The notes beneath the pieces are model-generated. The model was not told the origin of the DNA. It was given only the letters and a program-made list of their open reading frames with translations, and searched no databases. Below, piece by piece: positions 45,850 to 56,018 of a stretch of DNA of 64,000 nucleotides (positions are counted from its first letter, which is position 1; each line of letters begins with the position of its first letter). The DNA comes from Thalassotalea loyana (GTDB lineage Bacteria; Pseudomonadota; Gammaproteobacteria; Enterobacterales; Alteromonadaceae), in NCBI RefSeq assembly GCF_030161435.1, contig NZ_BSSV01000006.1, positions 124,001 through 188,000 on the forward strand. Reading direction: 5' to 3'. A program made the position numbers and the translations under genes.

Positions 45850-46007
45850 CTAACATTCCTCTTGTTATAAATTTTTAGTTTGTTAGTCAATGACACGACA
45901 AATACAACACGTCGTTTTTGATTATTATTTAACCATAATTAACTATATGAAATTAAAAGGGAAGTATTTTTTGAAGGAAAAGAATGAGTTTTTGATTAAA
46001 AATCAGC

Positions 46008-46032
46008 CACAGCGCGCTATCCACACGCTGTG
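46008..46032 (-). terminator. Probable terminator after the second RND pump
   Basis: The stem CACAGCG/CGCTGTG with an 11-base loop lies 22 bases after the permease stop and is followed on the minus strand by GCTGATTTTT. Confidence 0.6.
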
Positions 46033-46053
46033 ACCATTTTAATCATTAGGCGG

Positions 46054-49000
46054 TTACTTTTCTTTGATTATTGACACCAATAATGCTGGTAAAAACGTCA
46101 ACGACAGGAACGTTGATACCAGAATACCAGATAATACAATCACACCAACACCACGATATAATTCGGTGCCTTCACCCGGAATGAGAACCAATGGCGCCAA
46201 TCCAAAAATTGTCGTAGCGGTAGACATGAGTATTGGTTTTAAGCGTTTTTCTACCGCCTTCATAACAGCCTCTCTCACTGCGATCCCCTGCTCAACTGTA
46301 TACTTTCGGGTTTGGTCTACGATGAGAATTGGGTTATTGACTACAGTGCCTAATAGAATCAAAAAGCCAAGCATAGTAATCATATCAAATGGTTGGTGAT
46401 ATGCAGGTAAACCTATGGCAGCGATTGCGGCATTAACCCCGTTAACGGCAACTAGACCAAGTAATCCACCCGCCATGCCAAGTGGCACGGTCGCCAAAAT
46501 AAACATTGGATAGCGCCAATGGGTAAAGATCGCTACCAGTAATAGGTAACTCAAGATAAGCGCTATCATAAAGTTTCCTGATAATGATGCTTTTGTTGCC
46601 TCTAACTGATCCGCAGCGCCACTGATACTTACTTTAATACCTTGAGCAATTTTCCCTTCTCGCCATAGCGATGGTAAAAGCAACTCTCGTACTGTTTTTT
46701 CGGCACTTTCCAGAGCAATGTCTCGTGGTGGGATAATGTAAACCGTTACCGTTCTGTTGCCATCTACCCGGCGTATCGAATTACTATTCTTACTCTCCAC
46801 CAGATCAGCTAGAGAATTTAACGGTAAAACGCTTCCTGATGGGGTAACGATTGGCGTTGATGCTAATTGACTTAAGCTTTGTTCATTACCCGCACCACTA
46901 AAGATAAAGATATCTACCTTATCATCATTAAGGATAAACTCATCTACGAACGCTCCATCACTCATCGCTGCGATGGTGTAGCCAAAATCATTATTATTGA
47001 TGCCGGCCTCAGCAAGACGTTGCCATCTTGGGTTGATTTCAATTAACGGTTGATTCAACGTGAGGGACCCTGGTTCAGAATTAATCTGTGGGTTGTCGAA
47101 GACCTCGCCAGCTTTTTGATAAACGGCATCTGCAGCTTCATAAAGTTCGATTATATCACTACCTGCGATATCAACAGCTACAGCTCTCGTACCACCGTCA
47201 TTACTTGAAATAATAGATCCTCTCGATGAAAACGCTCTCATTCCTTCATAAGACCTAAATTTATTGGTGATCGCTTCCATCATCTCATTAATATATTTAG
47301 GCTCAACTGGCGCGCTTAAAAACCAAATACGACCCACAGATACTGACATTGAGTAATATTCTAATGGTGGCATTTTGTCTTTGCCTTCAAGAAATGCTGA
47401 AGGATCTGACTGGACATGTTCGTCAAAGTACGTACGTAATTCTGCGCCAATCTTTTTCATTTCAGATAAGTTATAGCTTGGTGGCGCTATCATCATTGAG
47501 AATGCTTTTGGCTCTTCACCCTCAGGTAAATATTCAGCTGCAGGCATCAAGCTATAGGCAAGCCCTAAAATCACGACAATAAACGTGATGGATGCAATAC
47601 GAGCCTGTTTAACTGAACCGGTAAAAAAGCGGGTCATCTTTAACCACTTCGCAGATAAAACTAGCCCTTTACCGCGTTTTAAATCACTTTTTTTACTCAA
47701 ATTGGTCAACGCGACTGGCACAACAAAAAGTGCCACGAGCATAGAAGCAATAATCGCACCTGAGATCGCAATCGCAATATCCGAATACAATTGCCCTGCT
47801 TCTTGCTGAACAAACAAAATTGGCGCAAAAACGAGTACAGTGGTCGCTGTCGACGCTAGTACCGCAGGCCAAACCTCTTTAACGCCATTAATTGCAGCTT
47901 GTGCTTTACTGATCCCTTGGCGTTTTGCTTGCACAATAGACTCAAGTACTACAATTGTATTATCAACTGTCATACCAATTGCAAACGCAACACCAGCTAA
48001 CGAAATCACATTAATCGTGCGGCCGAATAACATAAGCGCTAAGAAGGCGGCAATGGTACACAGTGGAATGCCTATCACACCAACAATCGTCGCTTTACCA
48101 GAGCGTAAAAAGAAATACATGACTAACGTTGCTAACAATGCACCTAATGCTAAGTTTGTCCATACATTTTGGAGCGAGCTCGCAACATACTTGACATCGT
48201 CACTGGTCAATTTGAGTTCTAGTCCATTTTGAATAAGTAACTCTTGATTGATTTCTTCGACAACAGGCAGCATCGCTTCTTTAATAGCGAGAACATTTGA
48301 TCCACTCTCCCTGCGAACAGAAAGACTAATGGTTCGTTCACCTGTATTAAACGATAAGCTTCTTGTTTCAAAATGATCTAACGTGACCGTGGCAACATCT
48401 TTAAGTAAAATATTCGCATCATTGGTACGTGAAATGATCAAATTCTCAAGCTCAGAAATATCTTCAAAACGTCCTATTACTCGCAGTAGATAACGACTTT
48501 TACCGCTCTCAATATCACCTGCTGAAGTATCTTTATTGCGCGTTCTTATCGCTGTTCTTAATTGCGGTAAGCTAATTCCACGTTGTGCCAACCTTGCGGC
48601 ATCTACTTTGATTTGTATTTGTCGCTGAGCACCACCGCCAACTCCGACTTCAGACACACCAGGCACACTTTCCATACGCGGACGAATAAAGTCATCGGCA
48701 AAATCACGTAGCAAATCTACATCAAGATTTAATGGGTTGCCTGCCTGTGGCTTTAGAACAAAATACATAAAAGCATTGCCTGAGAATGAACTAGAGTACA
48801 AACGCGGCTGATCGACATTTTCAGGGTAAGCTGGTACTTGGCTCAGCGCATTGTTTACGCGAATCAAGGCGTCGTTTGCATCAACACCAAAAGGAAACTC
48901 AAGTTCTATCCGTGCTGAGCCCATTTGCGCATATGAAACCATGCGCTTTAAATTGGCTAAGCTACGTAAATAACGCTCTTGTTCTATTAGTATTTCTTTC

Positions 49001-49173
49001 TCAACATCTTGTGGTGTTGCGCCCGGCCAGCCGGTTTGCACTGTGATGGTTCGTACTTCGAGATCTGGGATCATTTGTACTGGAATATTGAGCGCCGCAA
49101 CCAATCCTAAAATGGTTGTGATAAGGACGATAACAGCGACCAGTATTCCTCGATTAACGGCAGCAGATATCAT
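46054..49173 (-). CDS. RND efflux permease (HAE-type)
   Basis: A 1039-residue inner-membrane proton-drug antiporter. Family features: the N-terminal helix, IPVQMIPDLEVRTITVQTGWPGATPQDVEKEI, and the TM4 segment AIGMTVDNTIVVLESI, which has a single Asp before Asn rather than the Asp-Asp pair of AcrB. The second half repeats the topology (LLGTVVNNPILIVDQ). It overlaps the adaptor stop by one base. There is no outer-membrane gene adjacent, so it probably uses a TolC encoded elsewhere (perhaps the CusC-like channel). The substrate is unknown. Confidence 0.92.
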   Translation of the reverse strand: MISAAVNRGILVAVIVLITTILGLVAALNIPVQMIPDLEVRTITVQTGWPGATPQDVEKEILIEQERYLRSLANLKRMVSYAQMGSARIELEFPFGVDANDALIRVNNALSQVPAYPENVDQPRLYSSSFSGNAFMYFVLKPQAGNPLNLDVDLLRDFADDFIRPRMESVPGVSEVGVGGGAQRQIQIKVDAARLAQRGISLPQLRTAIRTRNKDTSAGDIESGKSRYLLRVIGRFEDISELENLIISRTNDANILLKDVATVTLDHFETRSLSFNTGERTISLSVRRESGSNVLAIKEAMLPVVEEINQELLIQNGLELKLTSDDVKYVASSLQNVWTNLALGALLATLVMYFFLRSGKATIVGVIGIPLCTIAAFLALMLFGRTINVISLAGVAFAIGMTVDNTIVVLESIVQAKRQGISKAQAAINGVKEVWPAVLASTATTVLVFAPILFVQQEAGQLYSDIAIAISGAIIASMLVALFVVPVALTNLSKKSDLKRGKGLVLSAKWLKMTRFFTGSVKQARIASITFIVVILGLAYSLMPAAEYLPEGEEPKAFSMMIAPPSYNLSEMKKIGAELRTYFDEHVQSDPSAFLEGKDKMPPLEYYSMSVSVGRIWFLSAPVEPKYINEMMEAITNKFRSYEGMRAFSSRGSIISSNDGGTRAVAVDIAGSDIIELYEAADAVYQKAGEVFDNPQINSEPGSLTLNQPLIEINPRWQRLAEAGINNNDFGYTIAAMSDGAFVDEFILNDDKVDIFIFSGAGNEQSLSQLASTPIVTPSGSVLPLNSLADLVESKNSNSIRRVDGNRTVTVYIIPPRDIALESAEKTVRELLLPSLWREGKIAQGIKVSISGAADQLEATKASLSGNFMIALILSYLLLVAIFTHWRYPMFILATVPLGMAGGLLGLVAVNGVNAAIAAIGLPAYHQPFDMITMLGFLILLGTVVNNPILIVDQTRKYTVEQGIAVREAVMKAVEKRLKPILMSTATTIFGLAPLVLIPGEGTELYRGVGVIVLSGILVSTFLSLTFLPALLVSIIKEK

Positions 49174-50240
49174 TACGAGCCACTCACTTGTTTATTGATG
49201 CGCAATGAGTCACCATCTTTTAATAATTCAACACCAGACATAACAAATGGCTGTTCAACACCTACTCCAGTAATTGCAGTTTGCTGACCTTGTTGTTTAA
49301 CAATATTGATCAGAATGCGCTTTGCTTTATTGTTGTTAACAACAAATACACTTGCGCCACCGTCAGGGTGTTGTTTTATTGCACTTTTTGGAAGCCATAC
49401 GATGTTTTGGTCTGATTGTGGAAGTTCAATCGCAGCATGGGCAGACATGCCCACGACTAGGTTCTGATTGCTAGGTAAATTTACCAAACCCGTTATTGAG
49501 CGACTTTGATTGTCAGCAACACCTACGATTCGGCTAAGCGTTGATCCAATTGAAACACCTTGATTGAAATCAGGTGTAACGGTTACTTCCACATCATTCT
49601 GGCCATTGAGTACTTGATAATATTCTTGGGGTATTGCGATATTGAGGCGTATATTTGATTGTGAAACTAATCGCATTATTTGAGTTTGTTGACTAACCCA
49701 TTCACCTACATCAACATGGCGCTTAGACACAACACCAGAAAACGGCGCATAAAGTGTGTGGCGATTTAGCATTTCTTTTGCAGTCGCTAATTCAGCGTTA
49801 GCTTGCTTGAGCATTGCATCGGATATTTCAAAACTAGACAAGCGTTGATTCAATAAGGTTTTTGCGACCAACTCTTTTTTGGATAACTCAATCACTTCTT
49901 GATAAAGGCGCTCTGCTTCATTTCGTTCACTCATTCGAGCTTTGACAGCGGATTTTGCTTGCTCTACAGCTAAAACGGCAAGCGTATTATCTATCACAAG
50001 GAGTTTTTGCCCTTTCTCAACCTTATCACCAACTTCAAAATACAATGATTCAATCAAGCCTGCTTGTTGTGAGGCTAATGCTGAATCTTGTGTGGCTTCA
50101 ATCGTTCCTGTTAATGAAAGAACCTCTCTTTGTGTTTGCGCTTGAGCAAGATACACATCAACATTAGCCGCATCATTAGCGGACGAAGCAAACGTAGACA
50201 CCAACAAAAGCGTGGTCGCTACTTTACTTAATACTCTCAT
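49173..50240 (-). CDS. RND periplasmic adaptor (membrane fusion protein)
   Basis: A 355-residue adaptor with a signal peptide (about 1-22, LLVSTFASSA), barrel-sandwich halves (QQAGLIESLYFEVGDKVEKGQKLLVID and TLYAPFSGVVSKRHVDVGEWV) around a short helical hairpin, and a beta-barrel domain. I prefer the ATG at 50240 (MRVLSK); an in-frame ATG at 50249 sits too close to AGG. First gene of a two-gene pump operon, divergent from the chemoreceptor gene across 223 bases in which I see no clear operator and no regulator gene. Confidence 0.9.
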   Translation of the reverse strand: MRVLSKVATTLLLVSTFASSANDAANVDVYLAQAQTQREVLSLTGTIEATQDSALASQQAGLIESLYFEVGDKVEKGQKLLVIDNTLAVLAVEQAKSAVKARMSERNEAERLYQEVIELSKKELVAKTLLNQRLSSFEISDAMLKQANAELATAKEMLNRHTLYAPFSGVVSKRHVDVGEWVSQQTQIMRLVSQSNIRLNIAIPQEYYQVLNGQNDVEVTVTPDFNQGVSIGSTLSRIVGVADNQSRSITGLVNLPSNQNLVVGMSAHAAIELPQSDQNIVWLPKSAIKQHPDGGASVFVVNNNKAKRILINIVKQQGQQTAITGVGVEQPFVMSGVELLKDGDSLRINKQVSGS

Positions 50241-50463
50241 AATAAACATACCTAAATAATAATTATTTGCATTAGGATAAATAACTCAGCAAAAAATAGC
50301 ACCTTTTATTGAGTAAATATCTGTTTCAACGAAAGAATAAAAAAAGCCATGTCACAAAAATGTCCACAAGTTTATCTCGAGTCAAATTTGGCAAACTTCA
50401 CATTTATAGACTAGCTTTGATACAAGATAATCCCTCTATTCAGCCAAAAAGGAATTTGTTGCT

Positions 50464-52542
50464 ATGACTTCATCATCGAACAATTCATCTAATTACGATT
50501 TACAAAAGCTAAAAGCTCAAGTTGCTGCATTAAATAAAGTGCAAGCTGTTATAGAGTTTGATCTTGATGGAAACATCATTACCGCCAATGATAATTTTCT
50601 CTCAACAATGGGTTACACATTAGATGAAATAGTTGGTCAGCATCACAGTATGTTTGCTGCCGATGGTTATGCTGATACGCAAGAGTACAAAGATTTTTGG
50701 GTAAAGCTTAATCAAGGTGACTTCGACACTGGCGAATACAAACGCATTGGAAAAAATGGCAAAGAAGTTTGGATACAGGCATCTTACAACCCTATTTTAG
50801 ACACAGACGGTGAACCTGTTGGCGTGATCAAGTTCGCGACAGACATCACAGAGCAAAAAATTCAGCAGGCCGACTTTCAAGGACAAATCAGTGCAATAGG
50901 CAAATCACAAGCGGTAATCGAATTTAACCTAGATGGAACAATTCTAACGGCAAATGACAATTTCCTTGCAACTGTAGGTTACACACTAGATGAGATTGTT
51001 GGACAGCATCACAGCATGTTTGCTGAGCCAGAATACGCAAAAAGCAGTGAATACAAAGCATTTTGGCAATCGTTAAGTGAAGGTAAATACGATGCAGGCG
51101 AGTATAAACGCCTTGGTAAGCACGGCAAAGAAATTTGGATACATGCATCCTACAACCCTATTCTCGATTACAATGGAAACCCATACAAGGTTGTAAAATA
51201 TGCAACAGATATAACAGCTGACAAACTTCAACAAGCTAACTATTCAGGTCAAATACAAGCTATCAGCAAGTCACAAGCCGTTATAGAATTTAACCTTGAC
51301 GGTACGATTATCAATGCCAACGAAAATTTCTTAATCACCCTTGGCTACTCTCTTGATGAAATAAAGGGAAAACACCACAGTATGTTCGCCGAACCTCAAT
51401 ATTCTCAAAGCGCCGAATACAAAGCGTTTTGGGAAAAATTAGGACAAGGTGAATACGATACCGGTGAATATAAAAGGATCGGTAAAGGCGGTAAGGAAAT
51501 TTGGATTCAAGCGTCTTACAACCCGATATTAGACCTAAATGGTAAACCCTATAAAGTCGTAAAGTACGCAACAGATATCACGGCAAGAAAACAAGCCATT
51601 GCCGGAATCAAAAATTCAATTATTTCATTATCAAACGGCGATTTAACAACCCGTATTGAAAATGATTTAGGCAAAGAATTTGGTGTACTTGGCGACGCAA
51701 TGAATGATTTACAAGATGATTTGAACGTGATGATTTCAGAAATCCGAGCGGCGTCTGACAACGTGTTCGATGCGTCAAGTAAACTAACCCAAGGCAGTAA
51801 TGAACTGAGTAAAAGAACGGAGTCACAAGCTGCGAGTTTAGAAGAGACAGCTTCTGCGATGGAAGAGCTAACTTCAACGGTTAATCAAAACGCAACAAGT
51901 GCTCAGGAAGCAACGAAGTTATCAACCAATGCGATGAACAAAGCGAGCGCAGGTGGTGATGTTGTTAATAATGCAATCGATGCTATGGATGCAATTGAGA
52001 AGTCGAGCAAGAAAATATCAGACATCATTAGCGTTATCGATGAGATAGCATTCCAAACCAACTTATTAGCACTAAATGCTGCAGTAGAGGCAGCTAGAGC
52101 TGGTGAACAAGGTCGAGGGTTTGCAGTAGTTGCCAGTGAAGTTAGGAATTTGGCACAGCGCAGCGCCTCAGCGGCCAAAGAGATTAAAGGATTGATAAGT
52201 GAAAGTGTCGAAGCGGTAAATCAAGGTAGTAAGCTTGTCGACAACACAGGTCAAACATTCAGCGAACTTGTAGAAGCGGTGAAAGATGTTGTTACGATCA
52301 TTTCAGATATAAGTACCGCGAGTACCGAACAAGCAACGGGAATTTCAGAAGTCAGCAGAACGATTTCAGAGATGGATGCGATGACACAACAAAATTCATC
52401 GCTTGTAGAGCAAACCACATCATCAAGCCAAGCGATGGAAGAACAAGCTAAAGGACTTCAAGAACAAGTCGCAAGTTTCACCATAAAGAGCCAAGACACA
52501 ACCCTTTCTAAAAGTCGAAAAACATTGAGACAGGTAGTTTAG
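50464..52542 (+). CDS. Soluble methyl-accepting chemoreceptor with three PAS repeats
   Basis: A 692-residue receptor with no membrane segment. Three PAS domains follow one another with a period of exactly 122 residues: QAVIEF at 27, 149 and 271, each with YTLDEI- or YSLDEI-type, HHSMFA and ASYNPILD landmarks. A HAMP-like linker (about 385-430, [18 protein letters not shown]) leads to the MCP signalling domain with the conserved tip [21 protein letters not shown]. The layout resembles the Pseudomonas BdlA type (PAS-PAS-MCP), linked to biofilm dispersal, with one extra PAS. No CheR-binding pentapeptide ends the protein. The ligand (heme, flavin or other) cannot be read from sequence. Confidence 0.92.
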   Translation: MTSSSNNSSNYDLQKLKAQVAALNKVQAVIEFDLDGNIITANDNFLSTMGYTLDEIVGQHHSMFAADGYADTQEYKDFWVKLNQGDFDTGEYKRIGKNGKEVWIQASYNPILDTDGEPVGVIKFATDITEQKIQQADFQGQISAIGKSQAVIEFNLDGTILTANDNFLATVGYTLDEIVGQHHSMFAEPEYAKSSEYKAFWQSLSEGKYDAGEYKRLGKHGKEIWIHASYNPILDYNGNPYKVVKYATDITADKLQQANYSGQIQAISKSQAVIEFNLDGTIINANENFLITLGYSLDEIKGKHHSMFAEPQYSQSAEYKAFWEKLGQGEYDTGEYKRIGKGGKEIWIQASYNPILDLNGKPYKVVKYATDITARKQAIAGIKNSIISLSNGDLTTRIENDLGKEFGVLGDAMNDLQDDLNVMISEIRAASDNVFDASSKLTQGSNELSKRTESQAASLEETASAMEELTSTVNQNATSAQEATKLSTNAMNKASAGGDVVNNAIDAMDAIEKSSKKISDIISVIDEIAFQTNLLALNAAVEAARAGEQGRGFAVVASEVRNLAQRSASAAKEIKGLISESVEAVNQGSKLVDNTGQTFSELVEAVKDVVTIISDISTASTEQATGISEVSRTISEMDAMTQQNSSLVEQTTSSSQAMEEQAKGLQEQVASFTIKSQDTTLSKSRKTLRQVV
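50542..51639 (+). repeat. Three 366-bp in-frame repeats encoding the PAS domains
   Basis: Units begin at about 50542, 50908 and 51274. The period is 366 bases throughout with no indels, and protein identity between units 2 and 3 is especially high. The lack of length drift suggests recent duplication or ongoing gene conversion. Confidence 0.85.
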
Positions 52543-52575
52543 CGTTAACTTCCCTTTTCTTTGTCACAAGACATT

Positions 52576-52600
52576 GCCCAACCATACAAGTTGGGCTTTG
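52576..52600 (+). terminator. Probable terminator after the chemoreceptor gene
   Basis: The stem GCCCAA/TTGGGC (52576-52581 with 52591-52596) is followed by TTT. The stem is short, so efficiency is uncertain. Confidence 0.45.
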
Positions 52601-52734
52601 CGCCCTTCTGATACTTTCACCGTTATAAATTTGCCACATAACATCAGGTTATACGCTACCAAAAAACTGCAATGCCCTCGACATTTACAATGAGGATATA
52701 ATTTTTTTAATAATTAAAACAACAGGATCCTTTG

Positions 52735-54783
52735 ATGAGATTGTTATCTACGTTACTTTTGAGTGCAATTACAACGACAACAAGCACTTTCGCAGCTGAT
52801 ATTCCTATTCAAATATCAGTGCTAAATGAACAAAATCAGGCCATTGAAAGCGCCACAATAAAAATCAATAACACCACAGCCCTGACCAACAACACGGGCA
52901 ATAAAGAATTCCATATTCCTGAAGCTAAAACCTATCAATTAACATTATCTAAAGACGGTTATTATGAGCGCGTTCAAACCTTTAGCCATGCAGAATTAAC
53001 GCAACTGGCTACGTCATCGCTATCATTCACCCTCGTAAAGCGTGAAACTGGACGCGTGATGTTCGCTTTTGGTGGTGACGTGATGATGGGTCGTCGATAT
53101 TACAAACCTTATTTCGACGATGACGTATTGATTAATCCAGAATCTGATCTCGCAGATAGTCAAGCGATATTAGCACACATGAAGCCTTATCTTTCCGCGG
53201 CAGATATGGCCGTCGTTAATTTAGAAAGTCAGTTGGCGGTACATGAACCAAAACAGCGTGCACCTAAATCAGTCACGTTTTACAGCAACCCTAGTATTGT
53301 CAAAGCGCTAAAGTGGGCAGGTATTGATTATGTTACACTGGGCAACAACCACACCTATGACTATCTAGATGAAGGTTTAGACTCTACACTTAAAGCGCTT
53401 AAATCTGAGTCATTGCCTTACTCTGGCGCTGGCTTTACTGAAAGCCAAGCACTTTCACCTTATATTGCGGCCATAAACGATAGTTATTATGCCATGCTAG
53501 GCTACGTAGGTTGGCAAGGTTCTAAAACACCAAAACAAACCGCTACCCATGAACATGGAGGTGCCGCCTTTGGTTCGATGGAAAATATTTCTTCGAGTGT
53601 AAAATCAGCTGTCGCAAACCAACACTTGCCCGTGGTTCAGTATCATGGCAGTTTAGAGTACAAGAATGAACCAACTGGCGTCACCGAGCAGCGATTAAAA
53701 TCAGCAATTGATCATGGTGCCGTGCTCGCCGTAGCCCACCACCCACACGTGGCTCAAGGACTAGAGCTTTATAATGGTCACTTGATCGCATACTCAATGG
53801 GTAACTTTGTCTTTGATCAAAACTTTAGTTCAACCCAACATAGCTACCTTTTGCATGTCTGGTTAGATGATGGCAAATTCCATCGTGCTGAAGTCATTCC
53901 TGTTTACGTCAAAGGCTACAAGCCAACGCCTGCACTCGATAATGAAAGAGTTACGATTTTAAGGCGATTACATACATTATCAGCAAAACGAAATACGTTT
54001 ATTCATAGTGAACAAGGTATTGGCGTTATTAAGCCGCCTCAAAGCGTTACTCCATCAACAACCACAAGACAACTTGTTGTCAATACAGCGAAGGAACGCG
54101 TTCATAGCCTGTCGCAACTGCCATGGACTCAAGCAAACTACACAATAAAAAGTGCGACCCCCAAGGTAAAATATCGATTTGGTAGCAATTTAATTAATGG
54201 TAGTGATTTTGAACACTTTTCTCTGTTTGACGCACCAGAGCGTGGTTTTACGTTTAATAAAACCAAGAGTCAGCTTGTCTCGCCTGGCTACAACAGTGAA
54301 CATGCAATGCAAATTGGCGTTGTCCAAACACAATGGCTAGGCATGAAACACTTTAGACGAGTATTTAATGCAAGCTCACCAATGACCTTTAAAATGGATG
54401 TTATTTCACCACAAGACCTAACACTGAATGTTTATTGGCAAGGACGAAAAACCAGACAAAAGCTTTTTGATGCGTTTAACAACAGTCCCAAAAACCTAAT
54501 CTCAAGCATCAAGCTTAATGGTAGTGATAAATGGCAGCATATTGAATTACCCTTCAATTCACCACGTATTGGCTACAAAAGTTACCGTGTACTAGCCGAA
54601 TTAGTGAATAACGAAGGCAAAAACGTAAGTCAGGTCACCATAGATAATTTTTCATTAATTGAGTGGCAGACTTCGTTTCAACACGGACCACAAGCGCAAT
54701 TTTTCAACACTGATAGCCAGATGGCTAACTATATTGGTTTTGACACCGCTGTGAGCACTCCCATCTCAATCAGCGTCGATTAA
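52735..54783 (+). CDS. CapA-family (PGA_cap-type) exported protein
   Basis: A 682-residue exported protein: signal peptide (about 1-20), an N-terminal beta-sandwich of carboxypeptidase-regulatory type (about 23-100, IPIQISVLNEQNQAIESATIKIN), a CapA metallophosphoesterase-like domain (about 105-400) with GGDVMMGR, NLESQLAVH, LGNNHTYDY, VQYHGSLEY, AVAHHPHVAQG and YSMGNFVFDQ, and a C-terminal beta-rich region (about 480-680) that looks like a carbohydrate-binding jelly roll. CapA proteins take part in poly-gamma-glutamate capsule retention or biogenesis in Gram-positives; in Proteobacteria the role is unclear. No capB/capC genes are nearby. The ATG at 52735 follows AGGA. Confidence 0.88.
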   Translation: MRLLSTLLLSAITTTTSTFAADIPIQISVLNEQNQAIESATIKINNTTALTNNTGNKEFHIPEAKTYQLTLSKDGYYERVQTFSHAELTQLATSSLSFTLVKRETGRVMFAFGGDVMMGRRYYKPYFDDDVLINPESDLADSQAILAHMKPYLSAADMAVVNLESQLAVHEPKQRAPKSVTFYSNPSIVKALKWAGIDYVTLGNNHTYDYLDEGLDSTLKALKSESLPYSGAGFTESQALSPYIAAINDSYYAMLGYVGWQGSKTPKQTATHEHGGAAFGSMENISSSVKSAVANQHLPVVQYHGSLEYKNEPTGVTEQRLKSAIDHGAVLAVAHHPHVAQGLELYNGHLIAYSMGNFVFDQNFSSTQHSYLLHVWLDDGKFHRAEVIPVYVKGYKPTPALDNERVTILRRLHTLSAKRNTFIHSEQGIGVIKPPQSVTPSTTTRQLVVNTAKERVHSLSQLPWTQANYTIKSATPKVKYRFGSNLINGSDFEHFSLFDAPERGFTFNKTKSQLVSPGYNSEHAMQIGVVQTQWLGMKHFRRVFNASSPMTFKMDVISPQDLTLNVYWQGRKTRQKLFDAFNNSPKNLISSIKLNGSDKWQHIELPFNSPRIGYKSYRVLAELVNNEGKNVSQVTIDNFSLIEWQTSFQHGPQAQFFNTDSQMANYIGFDTAVSTPISISVD

Positions 54784-54827
54784 CAATTGATCTTTCATCC
54801 AGCGCAATACCTATCGCCTCATGTAAT

Positions 54828-54855
54828 AAAGCCACCTATTAGGTGGCTTTTTATT
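54828..54855 (+). terminator. Intrinsic terminator after the CapA-family gene
   Basis: AAAGCCACCT (54828-54837) pairs with AGGTGGCTTT (54841-54850) around ATT, followed by TTATTTT. Confidence 0.93.
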
Positions 54856-54944
54856 TTGGTTCAGTTGATACCTAGCGCCAATGCAATAAAACCAACTACT
54901 TTATTGAGTAAGTAATTGTTGATTGCAACGACTATTTTTACATA

Positions 54945-54968
54945 TAAAAAAGCCCAGCTAGGCTGGGC
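54945..54968 (-). terminator. Intrinsic terminator after dgcA
   Basis: GCCCAGC/GCTGGGC (54952-54968) around TAG, followed on the minus strand by TTTTTTATATG. It closes the dgcN-dgcA transcript, 46 bases after the dgcA stop. Confidence 0.92.
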
Positions 54969-55013
54969 AAAACTACATTTTCAGTAGAAAGAGGAAAGAT
55001 ATAATAAAGAGGT

Positions 55014-56015
55014 TTAATAAGCGTCAGAAGACGTTCCACCCCAAAGCCTGAAATCGAGGGCAGGCATCACCCCTCCTTGGATATTAAATCCAAAAGGTCT
55101 ATCTTGAGCGACTAACAATGGCCCATCTAAATCAACATATTTTGCTCGCCCTGCGAGTAAGTAGGCAGGCGCCATCGCAAGTGAGGTGCCCACCATACAT
55201 CCGACCATCAACTCAAAACCTAGCGCTGTTGCTTCCTGTGCTAACGCCATTGCTTCAGTGAGTCCACCCGTTTTATCTAACTTGATATTGATGGCGTCAT
55301 AACGTCCTTTTAAATACGCGAGATCTTTACGCGTATGGCAAGATTCATCAGCGCAAAGCGCTACGGGGAAGTCATGATCAATCAATGCTTGGTCATGGCC
55401 TGTCGCTAACGGTTGTTCAATCAAAACAACATTTAACTCTGCTAGTTTTGGGGCACATTCAACTAAATCAGTAATTGACCAACCTTCATTTGCATCAACA
55501 ATAAACTGACTGTTTGGCGAAGCATCGTGAATCGCCTGCATTTTTTCTATAATGCTTTCGTTATCGAGTTTCACTTTGATCAAAGGCGGAAAGTTAAGTT
55601 TTTGTGCAGCTTTAGCCATGTTTTCAGGCGTATCAATACTTAATGTCTGTGCTGTAGTACAGCTGTCCACTTGTGCTAAATTAAGTAACTGATGAACAGG
55701 CTTTTTGTGTAACTTTGCCTTCAAATCCCAATACGCACAGTCAATGGCGTTCTTAGCTGAACCAGCCGCCATTGATGCCAATACATTATCTAAAGAAATA
55801 CCCTGTGCCAGCTTAGCTTGTACATAGGCTAATTGACTGGTCACTGTGTCTATTGATTCTTGATAGCGAGCATAGGGAACAGACTCAGCATGACCAATAC
55901 ACCCATCCTGCGTTAACGTAACTTCAACCACTTCCGCTTTTGTTTTTGCACCTCTTGCGATGCGAAACACTTGCGCTAGCGGGAAATCCTTTTGTTCAAA
56001 TGATAGGCTCATCAT
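55014..56015 (-). CDS. dgcA: N-acetyl-D-glutamate racemase DgcA (enolase superfamily)
   Basis: A 333-residue member of the muconate-lactonizing/dipeptide-epimerase branch of the enolase superfamily. Catalytic elements are in order: KVKLD (Lys acid/base pair, about residue 167), metal ligands in FIVDANEGW, LIEQPL and ADES, and the opposite-face Lys in INIKLDKTGG. Alone it would be called L-Ala-D/L-Glu epimerase; its pairing with dgcN 3 bases upstream identifies it as DgcA of the marine D-glutamate pathway, racemising N-acetyl-D-Glu to N-acetyl-L-Glu. The last gene of its operon, followed by a strong terminator. Confidence 0.88.
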   Translation of the reverse strand: MMSLSFEQKDFPLAQVFRIARGAKTKAEVVEVTLTQDGCIGHAESVPYARYQESIDTVTSQLAYVQAKLAQGISLDNVLASMAAGSAKNAIDCAYWDLKAKLHKKPVHQLLNLAQVDSCTTAQTLSIDTPENMAKAAQKLNFPPLIKVKLDNESIIEKMQAIHDASPNSQFIVDANEGWSITDLVECAPKLAELNVVLIEQPLATGHDQALIDHDFPVALCADESCHTRKDLAYLKGRYDAINIKLDKTGGLTEAMALAQEATALGFELMVGCMVGTSLAMAPAYLLAGRAKYVDLDGPLLVAQDRPFGFNIQGGVMPALDFRLWGGTSSDAY

Positions 56016-56018
56016 GGC

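Noticed and set aside
50340-50463. Flagellar sigma28 promoter before the chemoreceptor gene
   Set aside because: I could not find a convincing TAAA-N-GCCGATAA pair; the nearest matches are weak.
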